This document shows, piece after piece, positions 35,327-45,467 of a DNA stretch of 64,000 nt (within the stretch, counting starts at the first letter, position 1; every line of letters begins with the position of its first letter). The DNA lies in the NCBI GenBank assembly GCA_964519885.1, contig CAZFLX010000001.1:1-64000 (forward strand), in the 5' to 3' direction. The DNA comes from GCA-002282575 sp964519885 (lineage in GTDB: Bacteria; Pseudomonadota; Gammaproteobacteria; Thiomicrospirales; Thiomicrospiraceae). The position numbers were made by a program, and so were the translations under genes. The notes under the pieces were generated by a model. It worked only from the letters and a program-made list of their open reading frames with translations. It made no database searches and had not been told where the DNA came from.

Positions 35327-36465
35327 TAGTTGCGTTCCTTATAATTTTTATCAATCCATTGTTGATATTCACCGGATTGTATCTGTTGTACCCATTCTTG
35401 ATTATCGAGATACCATTGCACGGTTTTGCGAATCCCAGATTCAAAAGTTTCTTGTGGTTTCCAGCCCAGCTCGCGTTCGATTTTACTGGTATCGATGGCG
35501 TAGCGCATGTCGTGACCTGGGCGGTCTTGTACATATTTGATTAGTGCTAAGTAGCTATCGGCATTGCCTGGCTGACAGGAGTAGGTATCAATATTGGGAT
35601 TGGCTTCACTGGGCGCGAGTTCTTCCAAGATGGTACAGATGGTTTTCACCACTTCTAGGTTTTGCTTTTCGTTGTGTCCGCCAATATTGTAGGTTTCACC
35701 GATTTTACCTTGAGTGGCGACGATGACTAAAGCACGTGCATGGTCTTCGACATACAGCCAGTCGCGAATTTGATTACCCTTGCCGTACACGGGTAGCGGT
35801 TTACCCGCTAAAGCATTCAAAATCATTAACGGGATAAGCTTTTCGGGGAAATGATAAGGCCCGTAGTTATTAGAGCAATTAGTGACTAGGGTTGGTAACT
35901 TGTAAGTGCGCTGCCATGCTCTGACTAAATGATCGGAAGCGGCTTTACTCGCCGAATAGGGTGAACTGGGGGCATAAGCAGTGGTTTCGGTGAATAGCGG
36001 TAAGTCTAACCCCTCACCGCTCACTTCGTCTGGGTGGGGTAAGTCGCCATAGACTTCATCGGTTGAGATATGGTGGAAACGAAAACTTTCGCGACGCTCA
36101 AAGGGTAAGGATTCGTAGTAAGCACGGGCTTGTTCTAATAGCGTGTAAGTACCGACAATATTGGTGTGAATGAACTCACCTGGGCCGTCAATCGAACGAT
36201 CCACATGCGATTCTGCCGCTAGGTGCATGACAATATCGGGCTGATGGGTGTTGAATACGCGCTTAAGTTCGTTAGCATCGCAAATATCGACTTGCTCGAA
36301 GGCATAGCGAGGATGGTCGCTCACTGATGCTAATGAGGACAAATTACCTGCATAAGTGAGTTTATCGACATTGATGACGCTATGTTCGGTGTCGTTAATG
36401 AGGTGGCGAATGACAGCACTGCCGATAAAACCGGCACCACCAGTTACTAAAATTTTCTTACTCAT
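35326..36465 (-). CDS. rfbB: dTDP-glucose 4,6-dehydratase
   Basis: 379 residues, slightly longer than the common 350-360. It makes dTDP-4-keto-6-deoxyglucose. VTGGAGFIGSAV binds NAD; STDEVYGDL carries the catalytic T-D-E and YSASKAASDHLV the Y-x3-K pair. First gene of the rfbBACD set on the minus strand, with 74 bases of spacer before it. Confidence 0.95.
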
Positions 36466-36539
36466 CTTTTCTTAATCTATAGTTCTCACATTTGATAGTT
36501 TAGTCGATTGATGGTGTTGCTTCAAACATTATATGGCTA

Positions 36540-37880
36540 TTAGCGTGCATTGCTGTGCACAAACCCCTTAAACAGCGTCATAACGATAATTTTTATGTCC
36601 AGCCAAAGAGACCAGTGTTCGATGTACCAGAGGTCAAATTCAACTCTTTTTTGCATTTTATCTAGCGTATCTGTTTCGCCACGCCAACCATTTACTTGCG
36701 CCCAACCCGTAATGCCTGGCTTCATTTTATGGCGCAACATATACCCATCGATCTGCTGGCTGTAGTAATCGTTGTGTGCAACCGCATGCGGACGAGGCCC
36801 AACAATCGACATATTTCCTTTAAGCACATTTAAAAACTGCGGCAATTCATCTAAGCTTGTTCGACGTAAGAATGCACCAAAAGGCGTAATACGGGCGTCG
36901 CCAACTGTTGCTTGAGTTACCTGCCCATCCTGTTCCGTATGTACCACCATGCTACGAAATTTCAGCATCTCGAAAGCTTCACCGTTCCAACCATGTCGTT
37001 GTTGACGGTAAAATACAGGACCCTTTGACGTTAGCTTAACGCCAAAGGCTAATACCAGCATAACAGGACTAATTAATAGCAAAATAACCAATGCCAAAAC
37101 TCGATCTTCAATCGCTTTTAATAGTAAATTGGCAGGTTCAGACATAGGCGATACACGCAAATCTAATGCTGTCATACCCAGTAAATCTTTTGGTGATTGC
37201 CATACAGACAACAAAGCAGAATCATCGGGCAACCAACGCACATTCACTGTACACTGATTTAGCATCGCCAAAATAGGTTCAATATGCGATGCCTGAGACA
37301 AAGGTAACAACAACCATAATTCATCAAAATCCGACAGGCCTTGCTTTAACCGTTCGATTTCAGACATGGTCATGGTTTTATTGATCTCATATCCGGCATA
37401 AGGTCGCGCTAAAACTTGTTTCTGAACACGAAGACAAGCTGCTTCGTCACCCAACAACATAACTATCTTATGATTCGCACCTGTTTTGCGCATATAACCA
37501 AGCAGACCATATACAACCGCCCTAGCGGACCACATAGTTAACAAAGTTGTTAACCACCAAGTTAGTAACCACAGCCGAGAAACCTGCTCACCCACCTTAA
37601 ATAAGAAAAATAAAGTAGCCACCAGCACCACAACGCTGGTCCAAGCAAGTAATACTTGTCTGAGCAACCGCAACAACCTCATGCCTCGCCAAGAACCATA
37701 CACACCAAACGCAGGGAATACCAATGTACTTGCCAACACTGCTACAAACATCGACCAGCCATAAATATTCAGCAAATGGTCGGTCACGTTATTCGGAATT
37801 AACAACAAACCAACCAAAACGATTGCAACAATATCTATAAAGCGCGCAAGAGTAATAGACAACAACTTACTTGCTTTCAT
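36540..37880 (-). CDS. Undecaprenyl-phosphate sugar-1-phosphate transferase (WcaJ/WbaP type)
   Basis: 446 residues. Four to five N-terminal membrane segments (LLSITLARFIDIVAIVLVGL and following), a central Rossmann-like region, one further segment (VLALVILLLISPVMLVLAFG), and the C-terminal bacterial sugar transferase domain with KFRSMVVHTE, RRTSLDELPQFLNVL and VGPRPHAVAHN. It starts polysaccharide synthesis by moving a hexose-1-phosphate, probably glucose-1-phosphate, to undecaprenyl phosphate at the inner membrane. The HND-YY segment favours the WcaJ-type glucose enzyme. Confidence 0.88.
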   Translation of the reverse strand: MKASKLLSITLARFIDIVAIVLVGLLLIPNNVTDHLLNIYGWSMFVAVLASTLVFPAFGVYGSWRGMRLLRLLRQVLLAWTSVVVLVATLFFLFKVGEQVSRLWLLTWWLTTLLTMWSARAVVYGLLGYMRKTGANHKIVMLLGDEAACLRVQKQVLARPYAGYEINKTMTMSEIERLKQGLSDFDELWLLLPLSQASHIEPILAMLNQCTVNVRWLPDDSALLSVWQSPKDLLGMTALDLRVSPMSEPANLLLKAIEDRVLALVILLLISPVMLVLAFGVKLTSKGPVFYRQQRHGWNGEAFEMLKFRSMVVHTEQDGQVTQATVGDARITPFGAFLRRTSLDELPQFLNVLKGNMSIVGPRPHAVAHNDYYSQQIDGYMLRHKMKPGITGWAQVNGWRGETDTLDKMQKRVEFDLWYIEHWSLWLDIKIIVMTLFKGFVHSNAR

Positions 37881-37942
37881 TAATAATTTTATACCTTACT
37901 ATAAATAACATCAGGATTTAATCTATCATATCCATTATCAAA

Positions 37943-39040
37943 CTAAATCCACTTCAGCAAAAGGTCTTCATATTGCTTTAAAACAGCCTGCCAAGTGAAG
38001 GCTTGAGAAAACCTCTCTGATGATGATTGGGACATCTGTCCAAGCTTTTCATTATCAAACAAACAATCAAAGGCATCAGCACAGGCTGCAGTCTTATCAA
38101 AATAAAACGCCCCAGTTCCAGCCACCCAACGATTAAATTGATTATCTTGCGCCAATACGGGCTGGCCAGCACCTAGAGCCTCGATTAGAGATGGATTGGT
38201 ACCACCAACCGTATGACCATGCACATATAATGAGGAATAAAACCTTAACGCATCCAGTACATGATGCTCATATACTGCACCTACAAACTTAACCTCACTA
38301 CTTGCAGCGGCAAGAACTTTAGCATGATATGTGTTAGACTCATCATACTTACCAAGAACAATTAATTGATGTTGACGCTGCCTCTTTGAAAAAGCCTGAA
38401 CAATTTCTAAGATTGAATTTTCAGGCTCTGGTCGCGCAATAACCAACGTATAAGACTTTGGTTTAAGCAAATAAGTTGACAGCAAAGATACATCTGCCGA
38501 ACAAACTTGTCGCGCACCATAAGGTATCATGGTGACTTTCGATTCATCTACTCTTGTTATGAGATGATTTTTAATCTCAGGATGATCCGCGATGAGATGG
38601 TTTCCAATGAGACACCCCGCTCTTTCATTGAGATACAACCAAGCCTTCTCATACCATTTCCACTTATTTCGCTTCCACTCAATACCATCCATATTAATGA
38701 GGTTTTTCTTTCCATTTATACGGAACCAAAAATTAAATAATGCTGTGTTATACCCTAAAGTCAACACCAGGCCTGGTCGTTTTAGAGCATCCTTAACTGT
38801 TAAATAATCAAAAAAAATCGTAGCTTTCGACCCCGATCCTTTAACAGGAATGTGAATACGCTGAACCCCTTGCCAACTCGATTCGTAAATATCCATAGAT
38901 CCTGTGAAGGCTTCCTGACAATAAACAATAACCTGCCAATCTTTGGAAACCAAATAAAGGGCAAGATTCTCTGCAAAAGTCTCAAACCCACCATGAGAGG
39001 CAGGTACACCTCTTATTCCTGTAATAATTAATTGCTTCAA
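37943..39040 (-). CDS. DUF1972-type glycosyltransferase (rhamnosyltransferase-like)
   Basis: 365 residues. The start GIRGVPASHGGFETFAENLA is the DUF1972 mark, followed by a GT1-type C-terminal half with YTLVIARPEPENSILEIVQA and GTNPSLIEALGAGQPVLAQD (the E-x7-E type donor region). Enzymes of this type add rhamnose or related sugars to lipid-linked glycans, consistent with rfbBACD nearby. The start overlaps the upstream gene by 4 bases. Confidence 0.8.
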   Translation of the reverse strand: MKQLIITGIRGVPASHGGFETFAENLALYLVSKDWQVIVYCQEAFTGSMDIYESSWQGVQRIHIPVKGSGSKATIFFDYLTVKDALKRPGLVLTLGYNTALFNFWFRINGKKNLINMDGIEWKRNKWKWYEKAWLYLNERAGCLIGNHLIADHPEIKNHLITRVDESKVTMIPYGARQVCSADVSLLSTYLLKPKSYTLVIARPEPENSILEIVQAFSKRQRQHQLIVLGKYDESNTYHAKVLAAASSEVKFVGAVYEHHVLDALRFYSSLYVHGHTVGGTNPSLIEALGAGQPVLAQDNQFNRWVAGTGAFYFDKTAACADAFDCLFDNEKLGQMSQSSSERFSQAFTWQAVLKQYEDLLLKWI

Positions 39041-40305
39041 CTCTTTTCTCTCACAGTTCGTTGACTAACCAGATCAAAAATAAAAAACAACAATAACGCA
39101 GGCAAAAGTGTAAACATTGCCAAGACACCGAATAATCGACGAATAAAACCTGTATTAACCTCTTGAACGGCATTAATCAATGTCTTCGCAAACTCATCCC
39201 AATAAAAATTGGGAGCCAGTTGTATCATATTATTTTTGAGCAATTTAAGAGCGTCGTCATTTTGACTAATATAAAGCAAATCATTCGACAACTGATTTTG
39301 AGAGGTCACAATACCAGCGCCGTGCTTGACTAAACGCTCACCCCACTCATCATCCTCATTTTGAATAATTGGCAAACCAAGGCTCAAACAATCAAAATTT
39401 CGGGTTCTTGACGCATAATCATTCTCATAACCTTGTCCGCCCCAAACTAAAGAAATATCAAATGCAGCCCAGTATTTGAAACGCTCCATAAAAGGCACCC
39501 AAGGTAAAAAAACAATCTGGGATTGCAAGTGTTCTGGTAAATTCCTTAAAAGCTCGGATTGCTTCTCTTCCAACACGCCAAAAAAAACCAACTTAATATG
39601 TTTATTTTGGGAAAAGGCATCTGCCATAGCCACCACAACTGAATTTAAATTAAACCATCCATAAGTGCCGCCTATCCAGCCCACTAAGAAATCTGATTCA
39701 TTTAGAGCTAACTGATTTTTATTAATACTGTTGAGCAGTACCAATCCATCGACACGTGACCGAAGCTCATAAGATTCACACCCAAAAGGAATTGCCTGTA
39801 TTTTACTAAAATCTTTTGTTCTGGTAAAAGCTGCTGAAAAACCTCGCATTAAATCGACCTGGCGTTTATTCGCAACAACAATCAAATCAAAAACAAAAAC
39901 AGCCAGCAGACTGCGGAACGCATTAAAAGCCGACTTGGCTGACAAAATCCAGCTAGTTTGAGTTTTATGCATAACCTCATCCAATTCAATCCAGTGAGGA
40001 ACATAACCATCTAAAACAATTTTTTTACCGAAAAAACTTACCAAAATCGCACCAATTAAAATTAATGGACCTCCACCATGCAAAACAATTACGTCAGACT
40101 TGAACATGGTAATAAACATCTGGTAAATATTTCTAACGGCCACAAAATTTAATTCATGAGAAAATAATGAAGCGTCAAATGATCTTGCCGCAAGACTTAC
40201 CTGATGTCCCTGCGAAATTAACGACCGCGCTAAGCCGACATTGCGCATTTCAGGACCTCTTAAGCCTTTACCATAATGACCTTTATAAACCAAAAAAAAA
40301 TTCAA
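39037..40305 (-). CDS. Glycosyltransferase family 4-like, with C-terminal membrane segment
   Basis: 422 residues. GT-B-type halves: KGHYGKGLRGPEMRNVGLAR at the start, VLHGGGPLILIGAILVSFFG, then DFLVGWIGGTYGWFNLNSVV and a donor part SRTRNFDCLSLGLPIIQNED. A single hydrophobic C-terminal helix (FGVLAMFTLLPALLLFFIFD) would anchor it to the inner membrane. Sugar and linkage unknown. Confidence 0.72.
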   Translation of the reverse strand: MNFFLVYKGHYGKGLRGPEMRNVGLARSLISQGHQVSLAARSFDASLFSHELNFVAVRNIYQMFITMFKSDVIVLHGGGPLILIGAILVSFFGKKIVLDGYVPHWIELDEVMHKTQTSWILSAKSAFNAFRSLLAVFVFDLIVVANKRQVDLMRGFSAAFTRTKDFSKIQAIPFGCESYELRSRVDGLVLLNSINKNQLALNESDFLVGWIGGTYGWFNLNSVVVAMADAFSQNKHIKLVFFGVLEEKQSELLRNLPEHLQSQIVFLPWVPFMERFKYWAAFDISLVWGGQGYENDYASRTRNFDCLSLGLPIIQNEDDEWGERLVKHGAGIVTSQNQLSNDLLYISQNDDALKLLKNNMIQLAPNFYWDEFAKTLINAVQEVNTGFIRRLFGVLAMFTLLPALLLFFIFDLVSQRTVREKS

Positions 40306-40308
40306 TTA

Positions 40309-40746
40309 TTAATTTCCTTTTTTCCCAAATCTAATGTATTTAGAAAATTTGCCAGAATCTATATCTACAAATTTGGGGCCAATAGCCGATACTTGCTCAC
40401 CCAAAGCAACTAAGTTTTCATAAGTTGAAAACAATAAACTCACCATATCGGAAGCCGGCTGACTATCTTGATCCATTAACAACACAAAATGAGCATCTTG
40501 AGCCTTAGCCCAGATAATTCCTTCATTTTGGGCTTTAGCAATACCTAAATTTTCAACCAACTCTATAAGATGAATGGCATCATTCGATAGAGATAAATCG
40601 CGTAACCATGAACGCTTATCATCCGAAGATGCATTATCCACAATCACCACTCCGGTCACTTGAGGTAAAAGCGCATCTAATTGACGCTGCAATATCTGAC
40701 GACACGGATGATAAGTCACAATGACCGCTAAGATTTTAACAGCCAT
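40309..40746 (-). CDS. Truncated family 2 glycosyltransferase (rhamnosyltransferase-like)
   Basis: 145 residues, about half of the usual 290-300. The nucleotide-binding half is normal (ILAVIVTYHPCRQILQRQLD, VIVDNASSDD, VENLGIAKAQNEGI, and the D-x-D LLMDQDSQP). It ends FSKYIRFGKKGN only 3 bases before the next gene. The acceptor-binding C-terminus is missing, so it is probably inactive. A deletion between this gene and its neighbour would explain it. Confidence 0.75.
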   Translation of the reverse strand: MAVKILAVIVTYHPCRQILQRQLDALLPQVTGVVIVDNASSDDKRSWLRDLSLSNDAIHLIELVENLGIAKAQNEGIIWAKAQDAHFVLLMDQDSQPASDMVSLLFSTYENLVALGEQVSAIGPKFVDIDSGKFSKYIRFGKKGN

Positions 40747-41719
40747 TCGCCGTTAACCTCTGAACTTCCGTATGAAAACAATTTTTATTCTGTCGTATCC
40801 AATTACGATAGTTATTAAAGCAGTCGTGATGAACGGAATAATTTGTCATAATTTCACGGATCAATAAACAAACTTCATCGGGATTACCATCATCATCAAA
40901 CTTATACTCCAAGGGTATAGGCACATCAACTGCGTTGCCCGCACTCCCTTTTTGGCCTGTGAGCACAACGCAACCATAGAGTGCAGCTTCTCGCGGGATT
41001 CTGTCTCGACCGGGATGTTCGCCAAAATCAATATAAACTTTGGCTGTTTTTAGTAATTCTGCAACCTGAGACGGCGTCATGTTAATGAGCGGAATCCACT
41101 CTAGATCTAAAAGTGAAGATGCTTCCATAATTCGCTGTGTCGTTTCAATACCCTTTTTAGGATTATAAACAACGATATTTTTCTTATTTTCAGCAGAATA
41201 TTCTGCATCCAGCAGAAAACTATCACGCAAATAATCTGTTAACAATTGAGCGTTATCAACACCCAATTCCAAAAGCTGTTTTTGAGCATAATGCGATTGT
41301 GCAACATGCAATAAACGATCATACTTTTTGCTAAACTCAAACAATTGCTTACCCAAGAGCAATTGACGCATAAGCTGTCTAAACCATGTTCCCCGAACCG
41401 TAAAGTAGTTATCAATGCTTAACCACCAAATGACTCGACACGCTAAACGGTATTGGCTTAATAAATAAGTCGCCGTTTCAGGAAAAACAATCAAGGTCGC
41501 TGGCTGATCGTCTATTTCACAAGAAACATTAACATCATAGACTTGGTAGACCTCGGGTACATCAGATTCGATTAGATAGCCATTTTTGTCAAAATAACTA
41601 ATATAGGCCTCAATACCCTGTAACTTCAAAGCCGATGCCAACTGATGCAACGCCTCTGGCCCTCCTGTTGTCTGGTTAACAGGACACAAGACATAAGCTT
41701 TATTAAATTGCATGAACAA
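40736..41719 (-). CDS. Glycosyltransferase-like protein
   Basis: 327 residues. A GT-B-type architecture: VLCPVNQTTGGPEALHQLAS at the start, then NIVVYNPKKGIETTQRIMEA and a donor-site stretch FGEHPGRDRIPREAALYGCV. It overlaps both the truncated GT2 gene and the flippase gene by about 10-17 bases. ATG at 41719 or at 41713. Function inferred from fold and context. Confidence 0.68.
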   Translation of the reverse strand: MFMQFNKAYVLCPVNQTTGGPEALHQLASALKLQGIEAYISYFDKNGYLIESDVPEVYQVYDVNVSCEIDDQPATLIVFPETATYLLSQYRLACRVIWWLSIDNYFTVRGTWFRQLMRQLLLGKQLFEFSKKYDRLLHVAQSHYAQKQLLELGVDNAQLLTDYLRDSFLLDAEYSAENKKNIVVYNPKKGIETTQRIMEASSLLDLEWIPLINMTPSQVAELLKTAKVYIDFGEHPGRDRIPREAALYGCVVLTGQKGSAGNAVDVPIPLEYKFDDDGNPDEVCLLIREIMTNYSVHHDCFNNYRNWIRQNKNCFHTEVQRLTANGC

Positions 41720-42974
41720 CCTTTCTTAAAAACACCCACATCATCAAGGTAACCATAACCTCAACAACCAACATCGTCCAAGCCGCACCTTCAGCTTCAA
41801 AGAGGCTACTTAACCCCATACCCAATACAACACCTAGCACGGCTGCAACCAACAAAATACGACTAAAGGCTTTTTCATAGCCCAAATTCAGCATCGTCTG
41901 AATGCCATACATATTACTTAACGCCACCACAAAAGGCACAAAAGCCATAATTTGAAGCAATAAAATAGATGAATAGTAAGCCTCGCCCAGCACACTATAG
42001 ACGATCTGTTGCGCAAAAACAAAAAGCAATCCACTTACAAAAAACATACACGTACCGACCAACCATCTCATTTTTTTAACAAATGCCAATCCTGATTGTC
42101 TATCTTCTTGAATCTTTTTACTAATCAATGGATACATGGCTTGAGAAACGGGTTGAAAAAGTCCTTTTACCGCCTGAACAATTTTATCTGCGGCTGAAAA
42201 GTAACCGACAACCACATTGTTGGTCAAGAGTCCTAGCATAAAAGGAATTGCTATTGTGTATAGACTAATAGACATACTTGAGAAAAACACATGCCAACCT
42301 TCACGAAGTTGGAACTGAATATGCGCAAACGAAGGCTTGTAAAAATGCACAGTGAACTTGATTTTCAACAGATACAGTGAGTAAAAACCAGCTACCACAA
42401 AGCCCATCGAAGTCAGAAGTGGAACCCATAAATAGTCAGACTGTGACTGAACAAAAATAAAAATGCAGCCGGCAAAAAAAGCCTTAGCGGCAATGTTTAA
42501 ATAGCTAATGTATTTCATGCGCTCCATGCCTTGAAAAAACCATACAGGGAACAGCACTTGCCCAATCACCATACCAAAAGTTAAAAAATAAACTTGCCAA
42601 TACTGACTAAACATTTCAAAACTGAACACTAATGCTGCCAGTAGCACAAAACTAAAAAACATTAGTATGACTTTAATGGTCATGACCGCACTAAAAATTT
42701 CGTTAACCTTAGTCACATCATCACGATGTATCGAAATTTGCCGCGTAGCAGATAAGTTAAAGCCGTAATCGGTTATGAGCATGAAAAAACCAATAGTTGC
42801 AGTTGCAAAAGCTAACAAACCAAAAAACTCTGGACCTAACACACGAACCAAATAAGGAATGGTGAGCAAAGGAAGCAAATAGTTAGCACCCTGCAACAAG
42901 GTTAGAGAGAAAACATTGCTGGCTAGACGTTTATTTTCTTCCTTAGCGACATCAGGTTTTAACTGATTAGGCAT
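41703..42974 (-). CDS. Oligosaccharide flippase, Wzx type
   Basis: 423 residues with about twelve hydrophobic segments. The start LASNVFSLTLLQGANYLLPL then TIPYLVRVLGPEFFGLLAFA is the polysaccharide biosynthesis (Wzx) family signature. It flips undecaprenyl-linked repeat units to the periplasm. No Wzy polymerase was seen in the window. The cluster also has Wzm/Wzt, so two export systems coexist or one is a remnant. Confidence 0.88.
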   Translation of the reverse strand: MPNQLKPDVAKEENKRLASNVFSLTLLQGANYLLPLLTIPYLVRVLGPEFFGLLAFATATIGFFMLITDYGFNLSATRQISIHRDDVTKVNEIFSAVMTIKVILMFFSFVLLAALVFSFEMFSQYWQVYFLTFGMVIGQVLFPVWFFQGMERMKYISYLNIAAKAFFAGCIFIFVQSQSDYLWVPLLTSMGFVVAGFYSLYLLKIKFTVHFYKPSFAHIQFQLREGWHVFFSSMSISLYTIAIPFMLGLLTNNVVVGYFSAADKIVQAVKGLFQPVSQAMYPLISKKIQEDRQSGLAFVKKMRWLVGTCMFFVSGLLFVFAQQIVYSVLGEAYYSSILLLQIMAFVPFVVALSNMYGIQTMLNLGYEKAFSRILLVAAVLGVVLGMGLSSLFEAEGAAWTMLVVEVMVTLMMWVFLRKVVHAI

Positions 42975-44122
42975 TAGATTAGGTCAACAAAAAATGGTGG
43001 AATTGCTTTTCCGCCTTTCAGTGCATCAATCACCAACTTACTTGCAGATAAAGCTTCAGCAATGGTTACATCCATATCTAAATAACGATAAGTACCTAAC
43101 CGTCCTAAAAAGCTGACTTTATTTTGCTGTTTTGCTTTTTCTATATAGCTGTTCAGCATAACCTTTTCGTTGACCAAACGGATAGGATAATAAGGGATGT
43201 CTTTTTCCGTACACGCTCGGCTGTACTCTTTAAAAATAACGGTCTTAGTATGCGTTTCCCAAGGTGCAAAATGTTTGTGCTCACTGATACGGGTATAAGG
43301 AACATCGACATCACCGTAATTCATAACGGCACAACCTTGATAATCACCTTCATGATCTTCGCGAACAAAATCAAGCGTGCGATAACCTAAGCGCCCTTCA
43401 GAATAATCAAACCATGAATCGATCGGTCCTGTATAAAAAACATGATCAAAGTTCGATGCTTGAGTGGCATTAAAAGAGCTATTCAGTAACACCCTAATGT
43501 TATCGTGACTCAGCAAGGCTTCTACAATCGGCGTATAACCCTCTTTGGGCATTCCTTGGTACTTATGATTGAAGTAATTATCGTCATAATTAAAGCGAAC
43601 AGGCAGACGCTTGAGAATACTAGCCGGCAATTCATCGGGGTGTACGCCCCATTGCTTAATAGTATAGCCTTTAAAAAAGGCTTCGTACAGTTCCTTACCA
43701 ACAAATTTCATGGCTTGAGCTTCGAACGATTGAGGTTCTTGAATACTATTGTCGGCAATAGAAGCAATAAACGCTTCGGCTTCAACTGGATTAAGCGTTT
43801 TACCAAAATACTGATTGATAGTGTGCAAATTAATCGGCAAGGAAAATACACACCCTTGTGATGTCGTTTTTACACGATTCACATAAGGTATAAATTCACT
43901 ATATTGGTTAACGTACTCCCATACCTCTTGATTATCAGTATGAAAAATATGTGGACCATATTTATGAACCATAATACCCGCGACTTCGTCACGTTGTGAG
44001 TAGCAATTACCAGCGACATGGTTACGAGACTCAAAAACTGATAAGTTATGCCCTACTTTGGCTAACTCTTGTGCCAAAACTGCACCTGTAAACCCTGCAC
44101 CAACAATCGCAATTTTTTTCAT
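42974..44122 (-). CDS. glf: UDP-galactopyranose mutase
   Basis: 382 residues. It interconverts UDP-galactopyranose and UDP-galactofuranose with FAD. IAIVGAGFTGAVLAQELA is the FAD-binding start; HKYGPHIFHTDN, FKGYTIKQWG and RYLDMDV are conserved substrate/flavin regions. The polymer probably contains galactofuranose. It shares one base with the flippase start. Normal length. Confidence 0.95.
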   Translation of the reverse strand: MKKIAIVGAGFTGAVLAQELAKVGHNLSVFESRNHVAGNCYSQRDEVAGIMVHKYGPHIFHTDNQEVWEYVNQYSEFIPYVNRVKTTSQGCVFSLPINLHTINQYFGKTLNPVEAEAFIASIADNSIQEPQSFEAQAMKFVGKELYEAFFKGYTIKQWGVHPDELPASILKRLPVRFNYDDNYFNHKYQGMPKEGYTPIVEALLSHDNIRVLLNSSFNATQASNFDHVFYTGPIDSWFDYSEGRLGYRTLDFVREDHEGDYQGCAVMNYGDVDVPYTRISEHKHFAPWETHTKTVIFKEYSRACTEKDIPYYPIRLVNEKVMLNSYIEKAKQQNKVSFLGRLGTYRYLDMDVTIAEALSASKLVIDALKGGKAIPPFFVDLI

Positions 44123-44189
44123 CTAAGCTTCGTTCCGATCTTTACATCACTAAATGAATTCACTTGACAAGGACAATCGCCCAAACATA

Positions 44190-45467
44190 TCAACGCCCCA
44201 CCCCTTGGTATACAAAACCTTGTTGGCGCATGATTTGAGGATCATAAATATTACGCCCATCAAAAACCACTGGGGCTTTTAATACCGATTTTAGTCGTGC
44301 GAAGTCGGGATTCCAGTAGGTTTTCCATTCGGTCATCAGCAATAATGCATCACTATTCTGACAAGCTTGATAAGGGTCTTCGCAGCAACTTAATAGCGGT
44401 TGTTCTGGATAGCGACGCTCAATTTCCATCAGTGCTTGTGGGTCGTGCACCATGACACGCACGCCTTGCGCTAAGAGCGCATCGATTAGGCGCAAACTCG
44501 ATGCTTGATCAACGGTTGCTGTATCGGGTTTATACGAAGCTCCCCACAGGGTCACTTGTTTTCCCGCTAATTGACCTTGGGTGTATTGCCATAATTTGCT
44601 GAATAAAATTTCTTGCTGATCTTGGTTGACGGCCATGGCGGCTGGCAATAAACGTGGCGTTTGACCATGATGGGTGAAAGTATTGACCATGGCGTGCAAG
44701 TCGGCAATAAAATTAGGACCACCAAAGCCAGCGCCAGGGTACAAATAATTAAAGCCAATACGCGGGTCGGTGCCAATGCCCTGACGAACCTGTTCAATAT
44801 CGACGCCAATTTTTTCGGCCAGATTAGCGAATTCATTCATGGCAGATACACGCAAGGCGAGCAAACTGTTGATAGCGTATTTACTTAACTCTGCGGCAGC
44901 GGGCTGCATGATCAACAACATATCTCGCACGCGATTGTAGGGACGCAATAAATCACGCATCATTTCAATCGCCCAGTCTTGATTCGTACCAATAATAATA
45001 CGATCTGGTCGATTAAACTGAGCGATGGCGCTACCTTCGGACATAAATTCTGGCCAGACGACCACGGCAGCCTGCTTGTGTTGTGCAGCGAAACAAGCTT
45101 GATAGTAGTCGGCTCGCCCAACACCTTGCAAGGTTTGAATAACCAATAAGCTTTGTTCAGCGAGTCTGCGTATGAGTTGGCTGACCAATGATTCGGTTAA
45201 ATCGACTTGGGCGCTTTGTATGCTGAGAATATGCATCTGGGCTTTGTCGATACAAGGACATTCCATACTCACCAAAAAGTGCAAACGCCCAGCATCTAGC
45301 TGTTGCTGTACTAGAGATTCCAGCCCGCTCTGTTTGCATGCTGTGGTTTGCCATTGCCAATTGTTGGGCGCATCAATGGGATAAATATCAACCCGATTGC
45401 CATTACTAGCAAGGCTGGCCGCAGTGACTAAAGCTGGGTAGTCGTGACCGTAAACAATGAGGTTCAT
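44190..45467 (-). CDS. UDP-glucose dehydrogenase-like protein lacking the catalytic cysteine
   Basis: 425 residues with the three-domain plan of UDP-glucose/GDP-mannose dehydrogenases: N-terminal Rossmann part, a middle section with ELSKYAINSLLALRVSAMNE (conserved K206) and a C-terminal domain with VTLWGASYKPDTATVDQASS. Two key sites are changed. The family reads GFGGSCFPKD at the active site; here it is GFGGPNFIAD, with N252 in place of Cys. The NAD loop GxGYVG reads GHDYPA. It cannot form the usual thioester, so it is probably not a dehydrogenase; a regulatory or other role is possible. It is followed directly by a small coiled-coil gene. Confidence 0.82.
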   Translation of the reverse strand: MNLIVYGHDYPALVTAASLASNGNRVDIYPIDAPNNWQWQTTACKQSGLESLVQQQLDAGRLHFLVSMECPCIDKAQMHILSIQSAQVDLTESLVSQLIRRLAEQSLLVIQTLQGVGRADYYQACFAAQHKQAAVVVWPEFMSEGSAIAQFNRPDRIIIGTNQDWAIEMMRDLLRPYNRVRDMLLIMQPAAAELSKYAINSLLALRVSAMNEFANLAEKIGVDIEQVRQGIGTDPRIGFNYLYPGAGFGGPNFIADLHAMVNTFTHHGQTPRLLPAAMAVNQDQQEILFSKLWQYTQGQLAGKQVTLWGASYKPDTATVDQASSLRLIDALLAQGVRVMVHDPQALMEIERRYPEQPLLSCCEDPYQACQNSDALLLMTEWKTYWNPDFARLKSVLKAPVVFDGRNIYDPQIMRQQGFVYQGVGR

